A DNA stretch of 64,000 nucleotides from JBFYTX01 sp963739515 (lineage in GTDB: Bacteria; Chloroflexota; Dehalococcoidia; Dehalococcoidales; RBG-16-60-22). The position numbers and the translations under genes are program-made. The DNA lies in assembly GCA_963739515.1 (NCBI GenBank), contig CAVUAO010000002.1:496001-560000 (forward strand), given 5' to 3'. The notes beneath the pieces are model-generated. The model did not search any database, was not told the origin of the DNA, and saw only the letters and a list, made by a program, of their open reading frames with translations. Positions 14,561 through 23,335 of this stretch are shown in pieces (the stretch's first letter is position 1; the number at the start of each line of letters is the position of its first letter).

Positions 14561-16216
14561 TTATTTTTCAAAGACCGCGCCGGTGCTGGCCGAAGAGACA
14601 TTTTCAATATAGCGGGCCAGATAGCCCGACTTTATCCTCGACTTGAAAGCGGGCACCTTGGCGAGTCGATCAGAAATTTGCTTGTCCGTAAGCTCCACAT
14701 TAAGTTTATTGCCGGGAATATCAATATTAATGATATCCCCTTCTTTGACGGCGGCGATAGGCCCACGGGCCGCCGCCTCCGGGGAGACATGGCCGATAGA
14801 AGCGCCGCGGGTGGCGCCGGAGAACCGGCCGTCTGTAATCAAAGCCACCTCTTTATCCAGCCCTGCCCCGGTTATCAAAGAAGTGGGAGTGAGCATCTCG
14901 CGCATGCCGGGACCGCCTTTAGGGCCTTCGTAGCGGATGACGAGCACATCTCCGGCGTTGATTTTCTTAGCCAGAATCGCTTTGGTGGCCTCTTCCTCGG
15001 AATCGAAAACGCGGGCAGGACCTCGGTGCACCAGCATTTCCGGGGCGACGGCGGCTTTCTTGACCACCGACCCTTCCGGCGCCAGATTACCGAAAAGCAA
15101 GGCCAGGCCGCCGGTGGCCGAGTGGGCGGTCTTTATCGAGCGGATGACCTCTTTATCCAGAGTCTTAACGCCAGTAAGGTTCTCGCCCACGGTTTTACCG
15201 GTCACGGTCAGTGGTTTCAAATTTAAAAGGCTCTTAAGCTGATTCATGACCGCGGGGATGCCCCCTGCCCTATCAAGGTCCTCGATATGATGGGGGCCGA
15301 CCGGCCGCAGCGAACAGAGATAAGGCGTGCGGCGGGCGATGTCGTTGACCGCCGACAGGTTAAAAGCGATACCGGCCTCGTGGGCGATAGCCATAAGGTG
15401 CAAGACCGAGTTACTGCTGCCGCCCAGAGCCATATCCACCGTAAAGGCATTAAAGATGGCATCGGACGTGATTATTTCACGCGGTCGGGTATCATCTTCT
15501 AATATCTTGAGCACCTGCTCGCCGGCGCGGCGCGCCAAAGTCCGGCGGCGGGCGTCCACGGCGGGGATAGTGCCGTTACCCGGCAGGCCCATGCCCAGCG
15601 CCTCGGTCAGACAGTTCATGGTGTTGGCGGTGAACATGCCGGCGCAGCTGCCACAGCCGGGGCAGGCCAGCTGCTCCAGATGGGTGAGCTCCGCCTCCGA
15701 CATATTACCGGCGGACACGGCGCCGACGGCTTCGAAGACGTTATTTAGGTCGACCTTTTGCCCGTTAACGTGTCCCGCCAGCATCGGGCCGCCACTGACG
15801 AAGATTGCCGGCAGATTCAATCTCAAGGCAGCCATGAGCATACCGGGGACAATCTTATCGCAGTTAGGTATAAAGACCAGGGCATCGAAGGCATGAGCCT
15901 CGGCCATAATTTCCACGGAGTCGGCAATAAGCTCGCGGCTGGGCAGGCTGTATTTCATGCCGGAGTGGTTCATGGCGATGCCATCGCAGACGGCAATTGT
16001 ATTAAATTCGAAAGGAACGCCCCCGGCGGCGCGCACGCCCTCTTTCACCGCCGCGGCGATTTCGCGGAGGTGGACATGGCCGGGGACGATCTCGGTGAAG
16101 CTATTGACAATACCGATAAGAGGCTTATCAAGGTCCTGCGGAGAGCAGCCCAGGGCATAAAGCAGCGACCGATGCGGTGCCCTTTCAATCCCTTTTTTTA
16201 CGGCATCACTTTTCAT
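14561..16216 (-). CDS. ilvD: Dihydroxy-acid dehydratase
   Basis: Fe-S dehydratase that converts dihydroxy acids to 2-oxoisovalerate or 2-oxo-3-methylvalerate. Characteristic segments in the 551-residue protein are GIVNSFTEIVPGHVHL, FNTIAVCDGIAMNHSGMKYS, FIPNCDKIVPGMLMAALR with a cluster Cys, ACPGCGSCAGMFTANTMNC with further cluster Cys, GGSSNSVLHL, and DGRFSGATRGASIGHVSPEA. It is the first gene of ilvD-ilvB-ilvN-ilvC. A promoter and a terminator-like hairpin lie in the 90-base leader, so expression is probably attenuated. Confidence 0.96.
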   Translation of the reverse strand: MKSDAVKKGIERAPHRSLLYALGCSPQDLDKPLIGIVNSFTEIVPGHVHLREIAAAVKEGVRAAGGVPFEFNTIAVCDGIAMNHSGMKYSLPSRELIADSVEIMAEAHAFDALVFIPNCDKIVPGMLMAALRLNLPAIFVSGGPMLAGHVNGQKVDLNNVFEAVGAVSAGNMSEAELTHLEQLACPGCGSCAGMFTANTMNCLTEALGMGLPGNGTIPAVDARRRTLARRAGEQVLKILEDDTRPREIITSDAIFNAFTVDMALGGSSNSVLHLMAIAHEAGIAFNLSAVNDIARRTPYLCSLRPVGPHHIEDLDRAGGIPAVMNQLKSLLNLKPLTVTGKTVGENLTGVKTLDKEVIRSIKTAHSATGGLALLFGNLAPEGSVVKKAAVAPEMLVHRGPARVFDSEEEATKAILAKKINAGDVLVIRYEGPKGGPGMREMLTPTSLITGAGLDKEVALITDGRFSGATRGASIGHVSPEAAARGPIAAVKEGDIINIDIPGNKLNVELTDKQISDRLAKVPAFKSRIKSGYLARYIENVSSASTGAVFEK

Positions 16217-16241
16217 CCTGTGCCCCTTAAAAAGCGCTACT

Positions 16242-16267
16242 AAAAAAATGACCGTCTCTCAAGACGG
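16242..16267 (-). terminator. Terminator-like hairpin in the ilvD leader
   Basis: On the minus strand CCGTCT pairs with AGACGG (16252-16267, loop TGAG) and is followed after three bases by seven Ts. It lies between the predicted start point (about 16298) and the ilvD ATG (16216), so it would stop transcription before the operon unless read through. I see no leader peptide and no T-box motif in the short upstream part. Confidence 0.65.
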
Positions 16268-16304
16268 ACCGGGGGGAGATTATTTGGCGTGAAGCCCGTA
16301 TCTA

Positions 16305-16333
16305 AAGATAACATGGGGGCAGGTTATTGTCAA
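16305..16333 (-). promoter_or_regulatory. ilvD operon promoter (-35 TTGACA, 17 bp, -10 TATCTT)
   Basis: On the minus strand a perfect TTGACA (16328-16333) stands 17 bases from TATCTT (16305-16310). It overlaps the end of the upstream MBL-hydrolase gene region (stop at 16346), so the ilv operon has its own promoter. Confidence 0.75.
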
Positions 16334-16345
16334 GCTATCAAGGCT

Positions 16346-17215
16346 CTATTTTAAAGCCTGCCACTGCCATGACTTGTCTTTGCGGACAGCACGGCCAAGG
16401 CCGGGGAACGGAAAGTGAAAAGCCATCACCAGTGATTTATCGGCGGAGGCCATTTCGAACAGCTTACGCCGGGAAGCGGCGACCTGAGCAGGAACAACAT
16501 CGAATGCGGAAAACCAGTCCAACATTTCCATATGAACGGGATGAAGAACGACATCCGAGATACATAACAGTCGTTCATTTTTCGAAGAGATGGCTAAAGC
16601 CATAAGGCCGGGGGTGTGTCCCGGCGCGGCAACGGTGCGTATGCCCGGGACAATTTCAGTGCCATCATCGACCAGGTCCATTCGGGACTTAAGCGGCAGG
16701 AGGTTTTTGCGGGCGGTACCTACCAGGATTCCCCTGGAATGCTCATCGATTTTTTGCTCCGCCTGAATAGACGTCCAAAAATCCCATTCGTCCTTAGAGA
16801 TAACGTAGCGTGCCGCAGGAAAGGCCGGCTGCCCTTCAGTATCGGTGTTACCGCCGAGATGGTCCGGATGGCCGTGCGTATTAATCACAATACCAATATC
16901 TTCGGGGGTAATATTTTCCGACCGCAGGTTCTGAATGAGCTTCCCGGTAGTGGGCGCCAGATTACCCGCTCCCGTATCTATCAGTACCAGATACTTACCG
17001 GTGTTAACTAACAAACAAATGTAAGGACTTATCCAATTGGTCCAGCGGGACGGCAGTTCATAATGAAGACGCACCGGTGCAAGAGATTCCGGGGAGGCGT
17101 TGGCGAAAAGCAGAACTTCAGGAGGGGGGAACTGGGGTGGGGCATAATTGTGAAAGCCGTCACTGACGGCGAGGCATTCAAAGTCGCCGACATTAAATCG
17201 ATAGCTATTATTCAT
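16346..17215 (-). CDS. MBL-fold metallohydrolase
   Basis: A 289-residue metallo-beta-lactamase-fold enzyme. The metal motif is THGHPDHLGG (HxHxDH), followed by the third His in AAPGHTPG, the bridging Asp in LLCISDVVLHP, and a late His in VMAFHFPFPG, so two metal ions are expected. The N-terminal part (RFNVGDFECLAVSDG, LVLIDTGAG) resembles the quorum-quenching lactonase or arylsulfatase-like branch, but the substrate cannot be assigned. I chose the ATG at 17215 because AAGGAGGAG lies just upstream. It is the last gene of the tsa-rpiB unit, 10 bases after rpiB. Confidence 0.88.
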   Translation of the reverse strand: MNNSYRFNVGDFECLAVSDGFHNYAPPQFPPPEVLLFANASPESLAPVRLHYELPSRWTNWISPYICLLVNTGKYLVLIDTGAGNLAPTTGKLIQNLRSENITPEDIGIVINTHGHPDHLGGNTDTEGQPAFPAARYVISKDEWDFWTSIQAEQKIDEHSRGILVGTARKNLLPLKSRMDLVDDGTEIVPGIRTVAAPGHTPGLMALAISSKNERLLCISDVVLHPVHMEMLDWFSAFDVVPAQVAASRRKLFEMASADKSLVMAFHFPFPGLGRAVRKDKSWQWQALK

Positions 17216-17225
17216 CGACTCCTCC

Positions 17226-17672
17226 TTACTTACATTGCTCATCCTCGATTTTCTTTATTTTGTTAATTCGCGCGATGTGGCGGCCGCCCTCGAACCCGGT
17301 GGCAAGAAAGTCCTCGACGATAGCCTTGACTTTAATCTCTATCTCCTCCGCCGCCAGACAGCAAATCTGGGCATCGTTGTGGAGGCGGGCGCGGTGGGCG
17401 GTAAAGACATCGTAGCACTGGGCGGCGCGGATACCGCGCACTTTATTGGCGGCGATGCACATGCCGATGCCGGTGCCGCAGATTAAAATACCCTGGTCGT
17501 ATTCGCCACGGGCAACGGCATTGGCCACCTGAAAAGCAATGTCAGGATAATCAACGGCGTCCTCCGTATAGCAGCCGAAGTCGTGATAAGTGTGACCAGC
17601 CCCGGTAATCACCTTAATAACCGTTGGTTTCAAATTACAGCCCCGGTGGTCATTACCGACAGCAATATGCAT
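17226..17672 (-). CDS. rpiB: Ribose-5-phosphate isomerase B
   Basis: Interconverts ribulose-5-phosphate and ribose-5-phosphate, feeding PRPP for the purine and histidine pathways encoded nearby. The 148 residues show the RpiB/LacAB pattern: NDHRGCNLK at the N-terminus, DYPDIAFQVANAV, the active-site Cys and anion hole of ILICGTGIGMCIAANKVRGIRAA split over the 65-85 region, and the HNDAQICCLAAEEI segment. Start ATG at 17672 has GGAGG upstream. It follows tsaC by 4 bases. A longer in-frame extension upstream would run through tsaC and is not likely. Confidence 0.94.
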   Translation of the reverse strand: MHIAVGNDHRGCNLKPTVIKVITGAGHTYHDFGCYTEDAVDYPDIAFQVANAVARGEYDQGILICGTGIGMCIAANKVRGIRAAQCYDVFTAHRARLHNDAQICCLAAEEIEIKVKAIVEDFLATGFEGGRHIARINKIKKIEDEQCK

Positions 17673-17676
17673 GCGC

Positions 17677-18363
17677 CTAACCTCCAGAATGAGTATTTTC
17701 AGATTCCTCGGGATGGTGAAAGAGGCCCAATGTTTCACGGATTTCCAGCCAAGAGATACGCCCCTGCCGGATAAGCTGGGGCGGACTGACCGACAAATCA
17801 ACGATGGTGGAAAGCTCGCGGGACTTAAGCGGCCCCTGGTCGAGCACCAAAGCCACCTGGGCGAGGCTAGCGCCAAGCTGCGCCGTGACCTCGTCGATAG
17901 AGTACGTCCCGGGCTTACCGCTGATATTGGCGCTGGTGGTGGTGAGGGGGCGGCCGGTCATTTCCGCCAGGCGCAGCATAATTTTATTATCCGGTATGCG
18001 GATGCCGACGGTATCCAGTCCAGCTACCAGTATCGAGGGAACGGTCTCTTTTTTCTTGAGCACCAGGGTCAGCGCGCCGGGGAGATAGCGGCTTGCCAGA
18101 TAGCGGGCGACTGCGGTGATAAAGGCATATTTCTCCGCTTCGGCGATAGAGCTGACGGCGATATGAATCGGGTTGGAATAAACGCGGCCCTTCAGCTGAA
18201 AGACTTTCGCCACGGCGCGGGCGTCCAGGGCATTGGCGGAAAAAGCGTAGCCGGTATCGGTGGGACAGACCAGCACCTCGCCGCGGTCAAGCAATTTTAT
18301 GGCGCGCTCAAGGACTTTAACGTCGGGATTGAGAGGGTCAATTTTTTCTATCTTCGTCTTCAT
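17677..18363 (-). CDS. tsaC: L-threonylcarbamoyladenylate synthase (Sua5/YrdC family)
   Basis: Makes threonylcarbamoyl-AMP from Thr, bicarbonate and ATP, the first step of tRNA t6A37 synthesis. The 228 residues form one YrdC domain with CPTDTGYAFSANA, the KxR-type substrate residues (KGRVYSNPIHIAV, where K-G-R is usually K-x-R), LPGALTLVLKKK, VGIRIPDN, and TTTSANISGKP. There is no Sua5 C-terminal domain. The ATG at 18363 follows the tsaD stop by one base. An alternative TTG four codons upstream is less likely. Confidence 0.93.
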   Translation of the reverse strand: MKTKIEKIDPLNPDVKVLERAIKLLDRGEVLVCPTDTGYAFSANALDARAVAKVFQLKGRVYSNPIHIAVSSIAEAEKYAFITAVARYLASRYLPGALTLVLKKKETVPSILVAGLDTVGIRIPDNKIMLRLAEMTGRPLTTTSANISGKPGTYSIDEVTAQLGASLAQVALVLDQGPLKSRELSTIVDLSVSPPQLIRQGRISWLEIRETLGLFHHPEESENTHSGG

Positions 18364-18364
18364 A

Positions 18365-19372
18365 TTATCCCCCAAGCGGAGCGCTGGGAAACACGTTAAG
18401 ACGCAAGTCCGACCTTTCTCCCAGCATCATTCTAGCGTATCCGGCAGCCGCAATCATAGCGGCATTATCCGTACAAAGGGATAATTTCGGGAAAAATATT
18501 TGTATACCCTTCTTTTCACAGGTTTCGGTAAATACCTGGCGGAGTCGACTGTTCGCGGAGACACCCCCGGTGACGCTGATAGTCGTTACGCCTTTTTCGA
18601 GGGCCGCCCGGACGGTCTTAGCCACCAGAACGTCCACGACGGCTTCCTGAAAGCTCGCGGCGATATCGGCGAGATGCAGGGTTTCGCGGCGGGCGAGGGG
18701 TTCTTTGAACATATTAACGACAGATGTCTTAAGTCCGCTGAAACTGAAATCATACGCTTTACTGCTAATCATAGGGCGGGGGAATTTAAAAGCCCGGCGG
18801 TTCCCCTGCGGCGAAAGCTTATCGATGACCGGGCCGCCGGGGAAGTCCAGACCCAGGAACTTAGCGACTTTATCGAACGCCTCGCCGGCGGCGTCGTCCA
18901 GAGTGGCACCGAGTATATCGTAGCGGCAAGGCTCCGGCACGTAAAGCAGCATATTATGCCCGCCGGAAACGGTCAAACAGACGTGGGGAAAAGATATTTC
19001 CGGATGAGAAAGCTGATTGGCGAAGACATGCCCTTCGATATGATGTACGCCAATAAGAGGCATGTTTTTAACATAGCAAATCGTCTTCGCCGCCGCGACG
19101 CCGACCATCAGGCAACCGACCAGTCCCTGCCGGGAAGTGACGGCGACGGCTTCAATATCATCCAGAGTTTTACCGGCGGTATCCAGGGCTTCCTTAATCA
19201 CGTAACCGATGAGCTCCGTATGCCGGCGGGCGGCAATCTCCGGCACGACACCACCATATTTCTTGAGCAAATCGAGCTGCGTCGAGATGGTGCTGGAAAG
19301 AATAACTTTGCCATCGGCGACCAGCGCCGCGGCAGTCTCGTCACACGAAGTCTCAATACCTAAAACCAGCAT
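18365..19372 (-). CDS. tsaD: tRNA N6-adenosine threonylcarbamoyltransferase TsaD
   Basis: Transfers threonylcarbamoyl to A37 of ANN-decoding tRNAs, working with TsaB and TsaE. The 335-residue ASKHA-fold protein has GIETSCDETAAALV, the metal-binding HHIEGHVFANQL with its two His, TVSGGHNMLLY, LDDAAGEAFDKVAKFLGL, GGVSANSRLR and the final CTDNAAMIAAAGY with the third metal ligand Asp. Length and motif order match standard bacterial TsaD. It sits between tsaB and tsaC in a tightly packed unit. Confidence 0.97.
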   Translation of the reverse strand: MLVLGIETSCDETAAALVADGKVILSSTISTQLDLLKKYGGVVPEIAARRHTELIGYVIKEALDTAGKTLDDIEAVAVTSRQGLVGCLMVGVAAAKTICYVKNMPLIGVHHIEGHVFANQLSHPEISFPHVCLTVSGGHNMLLYVPEPCRYDILGATLDDAAGEAFDKVAKFLGLDFPGGPVIDKLSPQGNRRAFKFPRPMISSKAYDFSFSGLKTSVVNMFKEPLARRETLHLADIAASFQEAVVDVLVAKTVRAALEKGVTTISVTGGVSANSRLRQVFTETCEKKGIQIFFPKLSLCTDNAAMIAAAGYARMMLGERSDLRLNVFPSAPLGG

Positions 19373-19381
19373 TTTTTCCCT

Positions 19382-20077
19382 TTATGTATGGCCATCACGA
19401 TAGCGATTGACAAACACTTTAGCGGTGGATTCTTTAAGATAAAGCGGGGTAAGGGAAAGGGCATCCTGTGACTCACCGCGAGCAAGCCGGACAGCTGCCA
19501 GAGCAGCCACGGCAGCGCCGGACGGCAGAGCTTCGACGAATTTAATCTTTTGGTCGGACTCCTGCTCAATAAGATGGGCATATGACGTAGCTCCGGAGCC
19601 AATTATCACGGCGGGGCCGGTTATCAGTGACGATAGCCCTTGAACGGCGCCGATATAATAGTCCCCGATTCTCTCAACACCATTTTCTCCTGAAGAGTAA
19701 AGACCGGCGTAAACGGCGTCGCCCGCGCCCACGGCGATAACAGAACAAACAAGCGGGGCTTCACGACGGGCAGATAACGCCAGGGCTTCTAAAGTGGGCA
19801 CACCATAAACGGGCCGGTCCATACTGAAAGCCAACATTTTAGCTACGGTGACCCCCACCCTGATGCCCGTCCAGGAGCCGGGGCCCAGCCCCACGCCGAT
19901 TCCCTGAATATTCTGGAGGCTCAACTTAACGCTTTTCAGAGTGTCATCTATATTGGAAACGATTTGCTCCAGGGAGTCGGTCCGGGCGGAAAACGTATTG
20001 TCCGCCAGGACGCGGCTACCGTCGACCACACCCACGGCGTTAATGTAACCGGAGGTATCAAGACCCAGCACGATCAC
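19382..20077 (-). CDS. tsaB: tRNA t6A biosynthesis protein TsaB
   Basis: Inactive paralogue of TsaD that forms the TsaB-TsaD heterodimer scaffold. The 231 residues begin VLGLDTSGYINAVGVVDG and contain the family marker GIGVGLGPGSWTGIRVGVTVAKMLAF, with the dimer helices. Metal-binding His residues of TsaD are absent, as expected. GTG start at 20077 overlaps the tsaE stop by four bases (GTGA). Confidence 0.93.
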   Translation of the reverse strand: MIVLGLDTSGYINAVGVVDGSRVLADNTFSARTDSLEQIVSNIDDTLKSVKLSLQNIQGIGVGLGPGSWTGIRVGVTVAKMLAFSMDRPVYGVPTLEALALSARREAPLVCSVIAVGAGDAVYAGLYSSGENGVERIGDYYIGAVQGLSSLITGPAVIIGSGATSYAHLIEQESDQKIKFVEALPSGAAVAALAAVRLARGESQDALSLTPLYLKESTAKVFVNRYRDGHT

Positions 20078-20544
20078 TGTTTCTTCAGCTCCTTAAAAAG
20101 ACCTTTAAATTTGTCACCGGTCGACGAAAAGACAAGGCGCCGTTGGCGGGGTGACAGTATCTTAAACTCTATTTTTAACAGGTCGAGGGGGAGAAGGGGT
20201 AAAATTTTTTCCGCCCACTCGATAATCATGACACCCGAAGCGGCACGCCGGAGGTAGTCCACCAAACCAAGCTCGACGCCATCGGCCTCAGCGCCGATAC
20301 GATAGAGGTCAAGGTGGAAAACAGGCCAACGGCCACGGTATTCGTTCACCAAGACAAAAGTGGGGCTGTTTACCTGCCTTAAGGGCACACCCAAGCCAGC
20401 GCAGATACCGCGGGTGAGGAGGGTCTTACCGCAGCCAAGCTCGCCGATCAAGGCAATCACGGAACCCGCGGCGAGGTGGTTCCCAATTTGTTTCCCCAGT
20501 GCGGTCGTGGCGGCGGGACTCTGGCTAAAAAACACATACTGCAT
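20074..20544 (-). CDS. tsaE: tRNA t6A biosynthesis ATPase TsaE
   Basis: P-loop ATPase that resets the TsaBD complex in each t6A cycle. From the ATG at 20544 the protein is 156 residues, the usual TsaE length, with Walker A GELGCGKT (34-41), NSPTFVLVNEY (switch region), HLDLYRIG, and Walker B-like GVMIIEWAEK. The frame is open further upstream to 20637, but that would add a non-conserved stretch overlapping the divergent glycosyltransferase promoter, and a TATACT hexamer lies within it. First gene of tsaE-tsaB-tsaD-tsaC-rpiB-MBL. Confidence 0.93.
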   Translation of the reverse strand: MQYVFFSQSPAATTALGKQIGNHLAAGSVIALIGELGCGKTLLTRGICAGLGVPLRQVNSPTFVLVNEYRGRWPVFHLDLYRIGAEADGVELGLVDYLRRAASGVMIIEWAEKILPLLPLDLLKIEFKILSPRQRRLVFSSTGDKFKGLFKELKKQ

Positions 20545-20640
20545 TCGAGGATAGTATAGCATTTCCCCGAACATAATCGTAATCGTATTTATTGCTAAAA
20601 GAAGGCTGCTATGATAATATGCAGTCTGAACGGACACAGG

Positions 20641-21717
20641 ATGAGCAAAGCAGTTTCCATTGTCATACCCACCTTCAACGAAAAGGAAAACATCACACCT
20701 CTTTTAGAGCGGATTGCGCGCGCCCTGGATGCCCGCGATTACGAAGTGGTCTTCGTGGATGATAACAGCCGGGATGGGACGTCCGAGCTTATCAACAGCC
20801 TATCAGGGAAATACCCGGTGCGGGTCCTGGTGCGTAAAGAAGAAAGGGGGCTGGCAACGGCGGTAGTCCACGGCATCGAACATAGCGAGGGCGGCACCGT
20901 CGTGGTGATGGACGCCGATTTACAGCACCCGCCGGAAGTCATCCCCGATTTACTAAATAAAACAAAAAGCGGCGCGGATATCGTTATCGCCAGTCGGTAT
21001 ACCCAGGGGGGAGGGATGAAGGAGTGGGGACTCATCAGAAGAATAATTTCCAAGGGGGCGATAATTCTCGCGCACGTATTACTGCCGGCCACCAGGGCGG
21101 TCAAAGACCCGATGTCCGGCTATTTCGCCTTCAAGCGTACGGCCATAAGCGAAGCCAGGCTGAAGCCACGCGGCTATAAAATACTACTGGAGATACTCAT
21201 GGAGGGAAAATTCCAGAACGCGGCGGAGGTCCCCTACACCTTCAGCAACCGGAGCGGCGGTGAAAGCAAGCTCAATACGCGGCAGCAAATCGAATATCTA
21301 AAGCACCTAGGCAGCCTGATGTGGCGGACGGGCGAGCTTTTAAGATTTTTTAAATTCTGCCTGGTGGGGTTAAGCGGGGTTGGTGTCAACGAGGGGCTGC
21401 TCTGGCTGTTAAAAGAAAAAGCGGGCCTGCCATACCTAGGCTCGGCGGTGATAGCCATCGAGACATCCATTATCACCAACTTTATGCTAAATAACTATTA
21501 TACGTTCCGGCAGAGAAATGAACCGGGCACCAGAGCATTTTTCAGCCGGGGGTTAAAATTCAACATGGTAAGTCTGGCCGGCCTGGGAATCAACCTGGGC
21601 ATACTCGGGCTTTTCACCGAGGTCTTCGGGGTTAATTACCTGGTGTCAAACCTCATCGGCATCGTTCTGGCGTTTATCTGGAATTACCTGCTCAATACCT
21701 GGTGGACCTGGAAATAA
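20641..21717 (+). CDS. Family 2 glycosyltransferase (dolichol-P-mannose synthase-like) with C-terminal GtrA domain
   Basis: A 358-residue fusion. Residues 1-230 are a GT2 domain of the DPM1 type with SIVIPTFNEKENI, VVFVDDNSRDGT, VMDADLQHPPE (DxD metal motif) and DPMSGYFAFKR, predicted to transfer a sugar from a nucleotide donor to polyprenyl phosphate on the cytoplasmic face. Residues 235-358 form a GtrA-like domain with four membrane helices (FCLVGLSGVGVNEGLLWLL, NFMLNNYYTFR, LGINLGILGLF, IGIVLAFIWNYLLNTWWTW), which may flip the lipid-linked sugar. An upstream ATG at 20611 with AAGG five bases before it is an alternative start. It may supply the GT-C type enzymes at 21722 and 63193. Confidence 0.92.
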   Translation: MSKAVSIVIPTFNEKENITPLLERIARALDARDYEVVFVDDNSRDGTSELINSLSGKYPVRVLVRKEERGLATAVVHGIEHSEGGTVVVMDADLQHPPEVIPDLLNKTKSGADIVIASRYTQGGGMKEWGLIRRIISKGAIILAHVLLPATRAVKDPMSGYFAFKRTAISEARLKPRGYKILLEILMEGKFQNAAEVPYTFSNRSGGESKLNTRQQIEYLKHLGSLMWRTGELLRFFKFCLVGLSGVGVNEGLLWLLKEKAGLPYLGSAVIAIETSIITNFMLNNYYTFRQRNEPGTRAFFSRGLKFNMVSLAGLGINLGILGLFTEVFGVNYLVSNLIGIVLAFIWNYLLNTWWTWK

Positions 21718-21721
21718 CAGG

Positions 21722-23143
21722 TTAGCGGGTAACCTCCGACACAGGCAACATTTCAACATTATTACCCGTCTTCGCTCCGTATTCATTGATAAAGATAGAC
21801 GCCAGGATAATAATATCAATATAGTAGAAATAGCCCCAGAGACTGCGCCAGGCGAAGAACAAAGGCAGGACGGACAGAATTAAGGCGGTATCCGGGTAGC
21901 GGCGGCAGTTAAAGTAATACCAGACGATACCCAGTGCGAAAACGGCGATTTCCAGAATATTGAATACCAGCGAGGATTGAACGTTTACCAGTCCTCCGGA
22001 AACCAGGGATATTATCCCCACGCCGACAGGAAACATCTTATCCACGACGGGAGCGAATATCGAGGAGAGCCAGAGCGAGGGGTCGGCGGCGAAAAACCAG
22101 ACATTGGCGGCGACGAATATGCCGATAATAATCGCCCCGGCGGCCATGAACCGTCGCCAGCCCATGGTGCGGAAAATAACCACCAGGTAGAACGGTAAGA
22201 AGAACCAGGTTATCTGCTTGGTGGCAATCACCAAGCCCATAAATACGGCCGACGCCCATATATTTTTCCGGTACAGGACCCAAGCCAACAGCAGAAACGG
22301 GAAGTAGAGGAACCCCGTTTCTCCCCCGGCCAGAGAATTCCAGAGCTGGACGCTGGCCATAAGAGCCACGATGAAGAAAAATCGGTATTTCCCTGGGATA
22401 ATGAAGGCCACGTAAACCAAAACAGGTATCAGGAAGATAAGGTAAATCAGGCGGAAATCACCGACGCCCAGCCAGATAAAGGGCGCCGGCAGCAGAAAAC
22501 AAGCGGCGGGGTAATTAAATTTCGATTCTAATTCGGGGGGAATGCGGGATGGGTCTTGTGACGCGTCCTGCCAGAGCTGTTGCAGCTGGTCGGGTGTGGG
22601 ATAGGGAAAAATATTAGCGAACTGACCTACCCGCAGCGGCGTCAGTTTATCCTTGCGGGCATTGAAATCTATCGTCGCGCTGACGATATTAGCGTCGGTA
22701 TAGGGGTTTTTACCTTCTAAAAGATTTACCGCCGCCTGTTGTGAAAGCGCGGTGGAGTCGTTATAACCAAAAACTTCTTTAAAAGAAGCCATGAGAAGCG
22801 GCAATTCTCCGGCCGACTTATTAAAATTGATATGTTTAAATTCGACAATGGAGACAAACACCAGCAGCAGAAGCGCGGTAACGCAGAAAACAATAGCGAT
22901 AGTAACGGCCGCGGTTTTAACCCAGTGCAGGCGGTCTTTCAGATATACATCGACGCCGGGCGACGCTACCATGAAGAGGACGGCGAAAAAAGCCAGCCAG
23001 ACGACGGTGCCGGATACGGAAAAAGCGGCGCTGGCCAGGACGAAGCCGACCGCCGAAAGTGCCGAGCCCATTATTTGAAAAAGAAGCGAGACAAAAAACA
23101 GGTTAATCCTGGGCGTGGCGCGGTTCCATGATAAAATGCTCAT
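21722..23143 (-). CDS. Polytopic membrane glycosyltransferase-like protein (GT-C/DUF2029 type)
   Basis: A membrane protein of 473 residues with about ten to twelve hydrophobic helices and a large outside loop after the third or fourth (EFKHINFNKSAGELPLLMAS through PPELESKFNYPAACFLLPAP). The loop has the pattern LLEGKNPYTD then a Tyr-Pro pair, typical of lipid-dependent GT-C sugar transferases of the GT87/DUF2029 kind, in which acidic residues in the first loop bind the lipid donor. No activity can be assigned. It converges on the GT2-GtrA gene with a 4-base gap. Start is uncertain: ATG at 23143 or GTG at 23173. Confidence 0.8.
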   Translation of the reverse strand: MSILSWNRATPRINLFFVSLLFQIMGSALSAVGFVLASAAFSVSGTVVWLAFFAVLFMVASPGVDVYLKDRLHWVKTAAVTIAIVFCVTALLLLVFVSIVEFKHINFNKSAGELPLLMASFKEVFGYNDSTALSQQAAVNLLEGKNPYTDANIVSATIDFNARKDKLTPLRVGQFANIFPYPTPDQLQQLWQDASQDPSRIPPELESKFNYPAACFLLPAPFIWLGVGDFRLIYLIFLIPVLVYVAFIIPGKYRFFFIVALMASVQLWNSLAGGETGFLYFPFLLLAWVLYRKNIWASAVFMGLVIATKQITWFFLPFYLVVIFRTMGWRRFMAAGAIIIGIFVAANVWFFAADPSLWLSSIFAPVVDKMFPVGVGIISLVSGGLVNVQSSLVFNILEIAVFALGIVWYYFNCRRYPDTALILSVLPLFFAWRSLWGYFYYIDIIILASIFINEYGAKTGNNVEMLPVSEVTR

Positions 23144-23274
23144 AATATCATCAAGCGGAAACGGCAGGCTCACCGCTTTCCGTATTAAGTTTTATTATAT
23201 GACGTTTTAAATGTTTTTTCTAATCGGTTGGCAAAACAAGCTACTACCGACTTCAAGCCGAATACCAGGTCCTG

Positions 23275-23303
23275 TTGATAAGTACCAAAAATGAGTCTAT
23301 AAT
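23275..23303 (+). promoter_or_regulatory. guaA promoter (-35 TTGATA, 17 bp, -10 TATAAT)
   Basis: TTGATA (23275-23280) and a perfect TATAAT (23298-23303) are 17 bases apart. The start would be near 23310, about 26 bases before the guaA ATG. No purine riboswitch would fit in the short leader. Confidence 0.75.
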
Positions 23304-23335
23304 CTGGCAGACGGGTTGCGGGAAATGGCGGTGTT

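Noticed and set aside
13934..15226. A long open frame (430 codons) on the plus strand opposite ilvB and ilvD
   Set aside because: It is antisense to two intact, highly conserved genes and has low-complexity Gly/Asp/Arg-rich composition typical of the complement of GC-rich codons. No ribosome site or domain is visible.
17673..17876. Extended N-terminus of RpiB
   Set aside because: The extra 68 codons lie inside the conserved end of tsaC in another frame, and a good ribosome site precedes the ATG at 17672.
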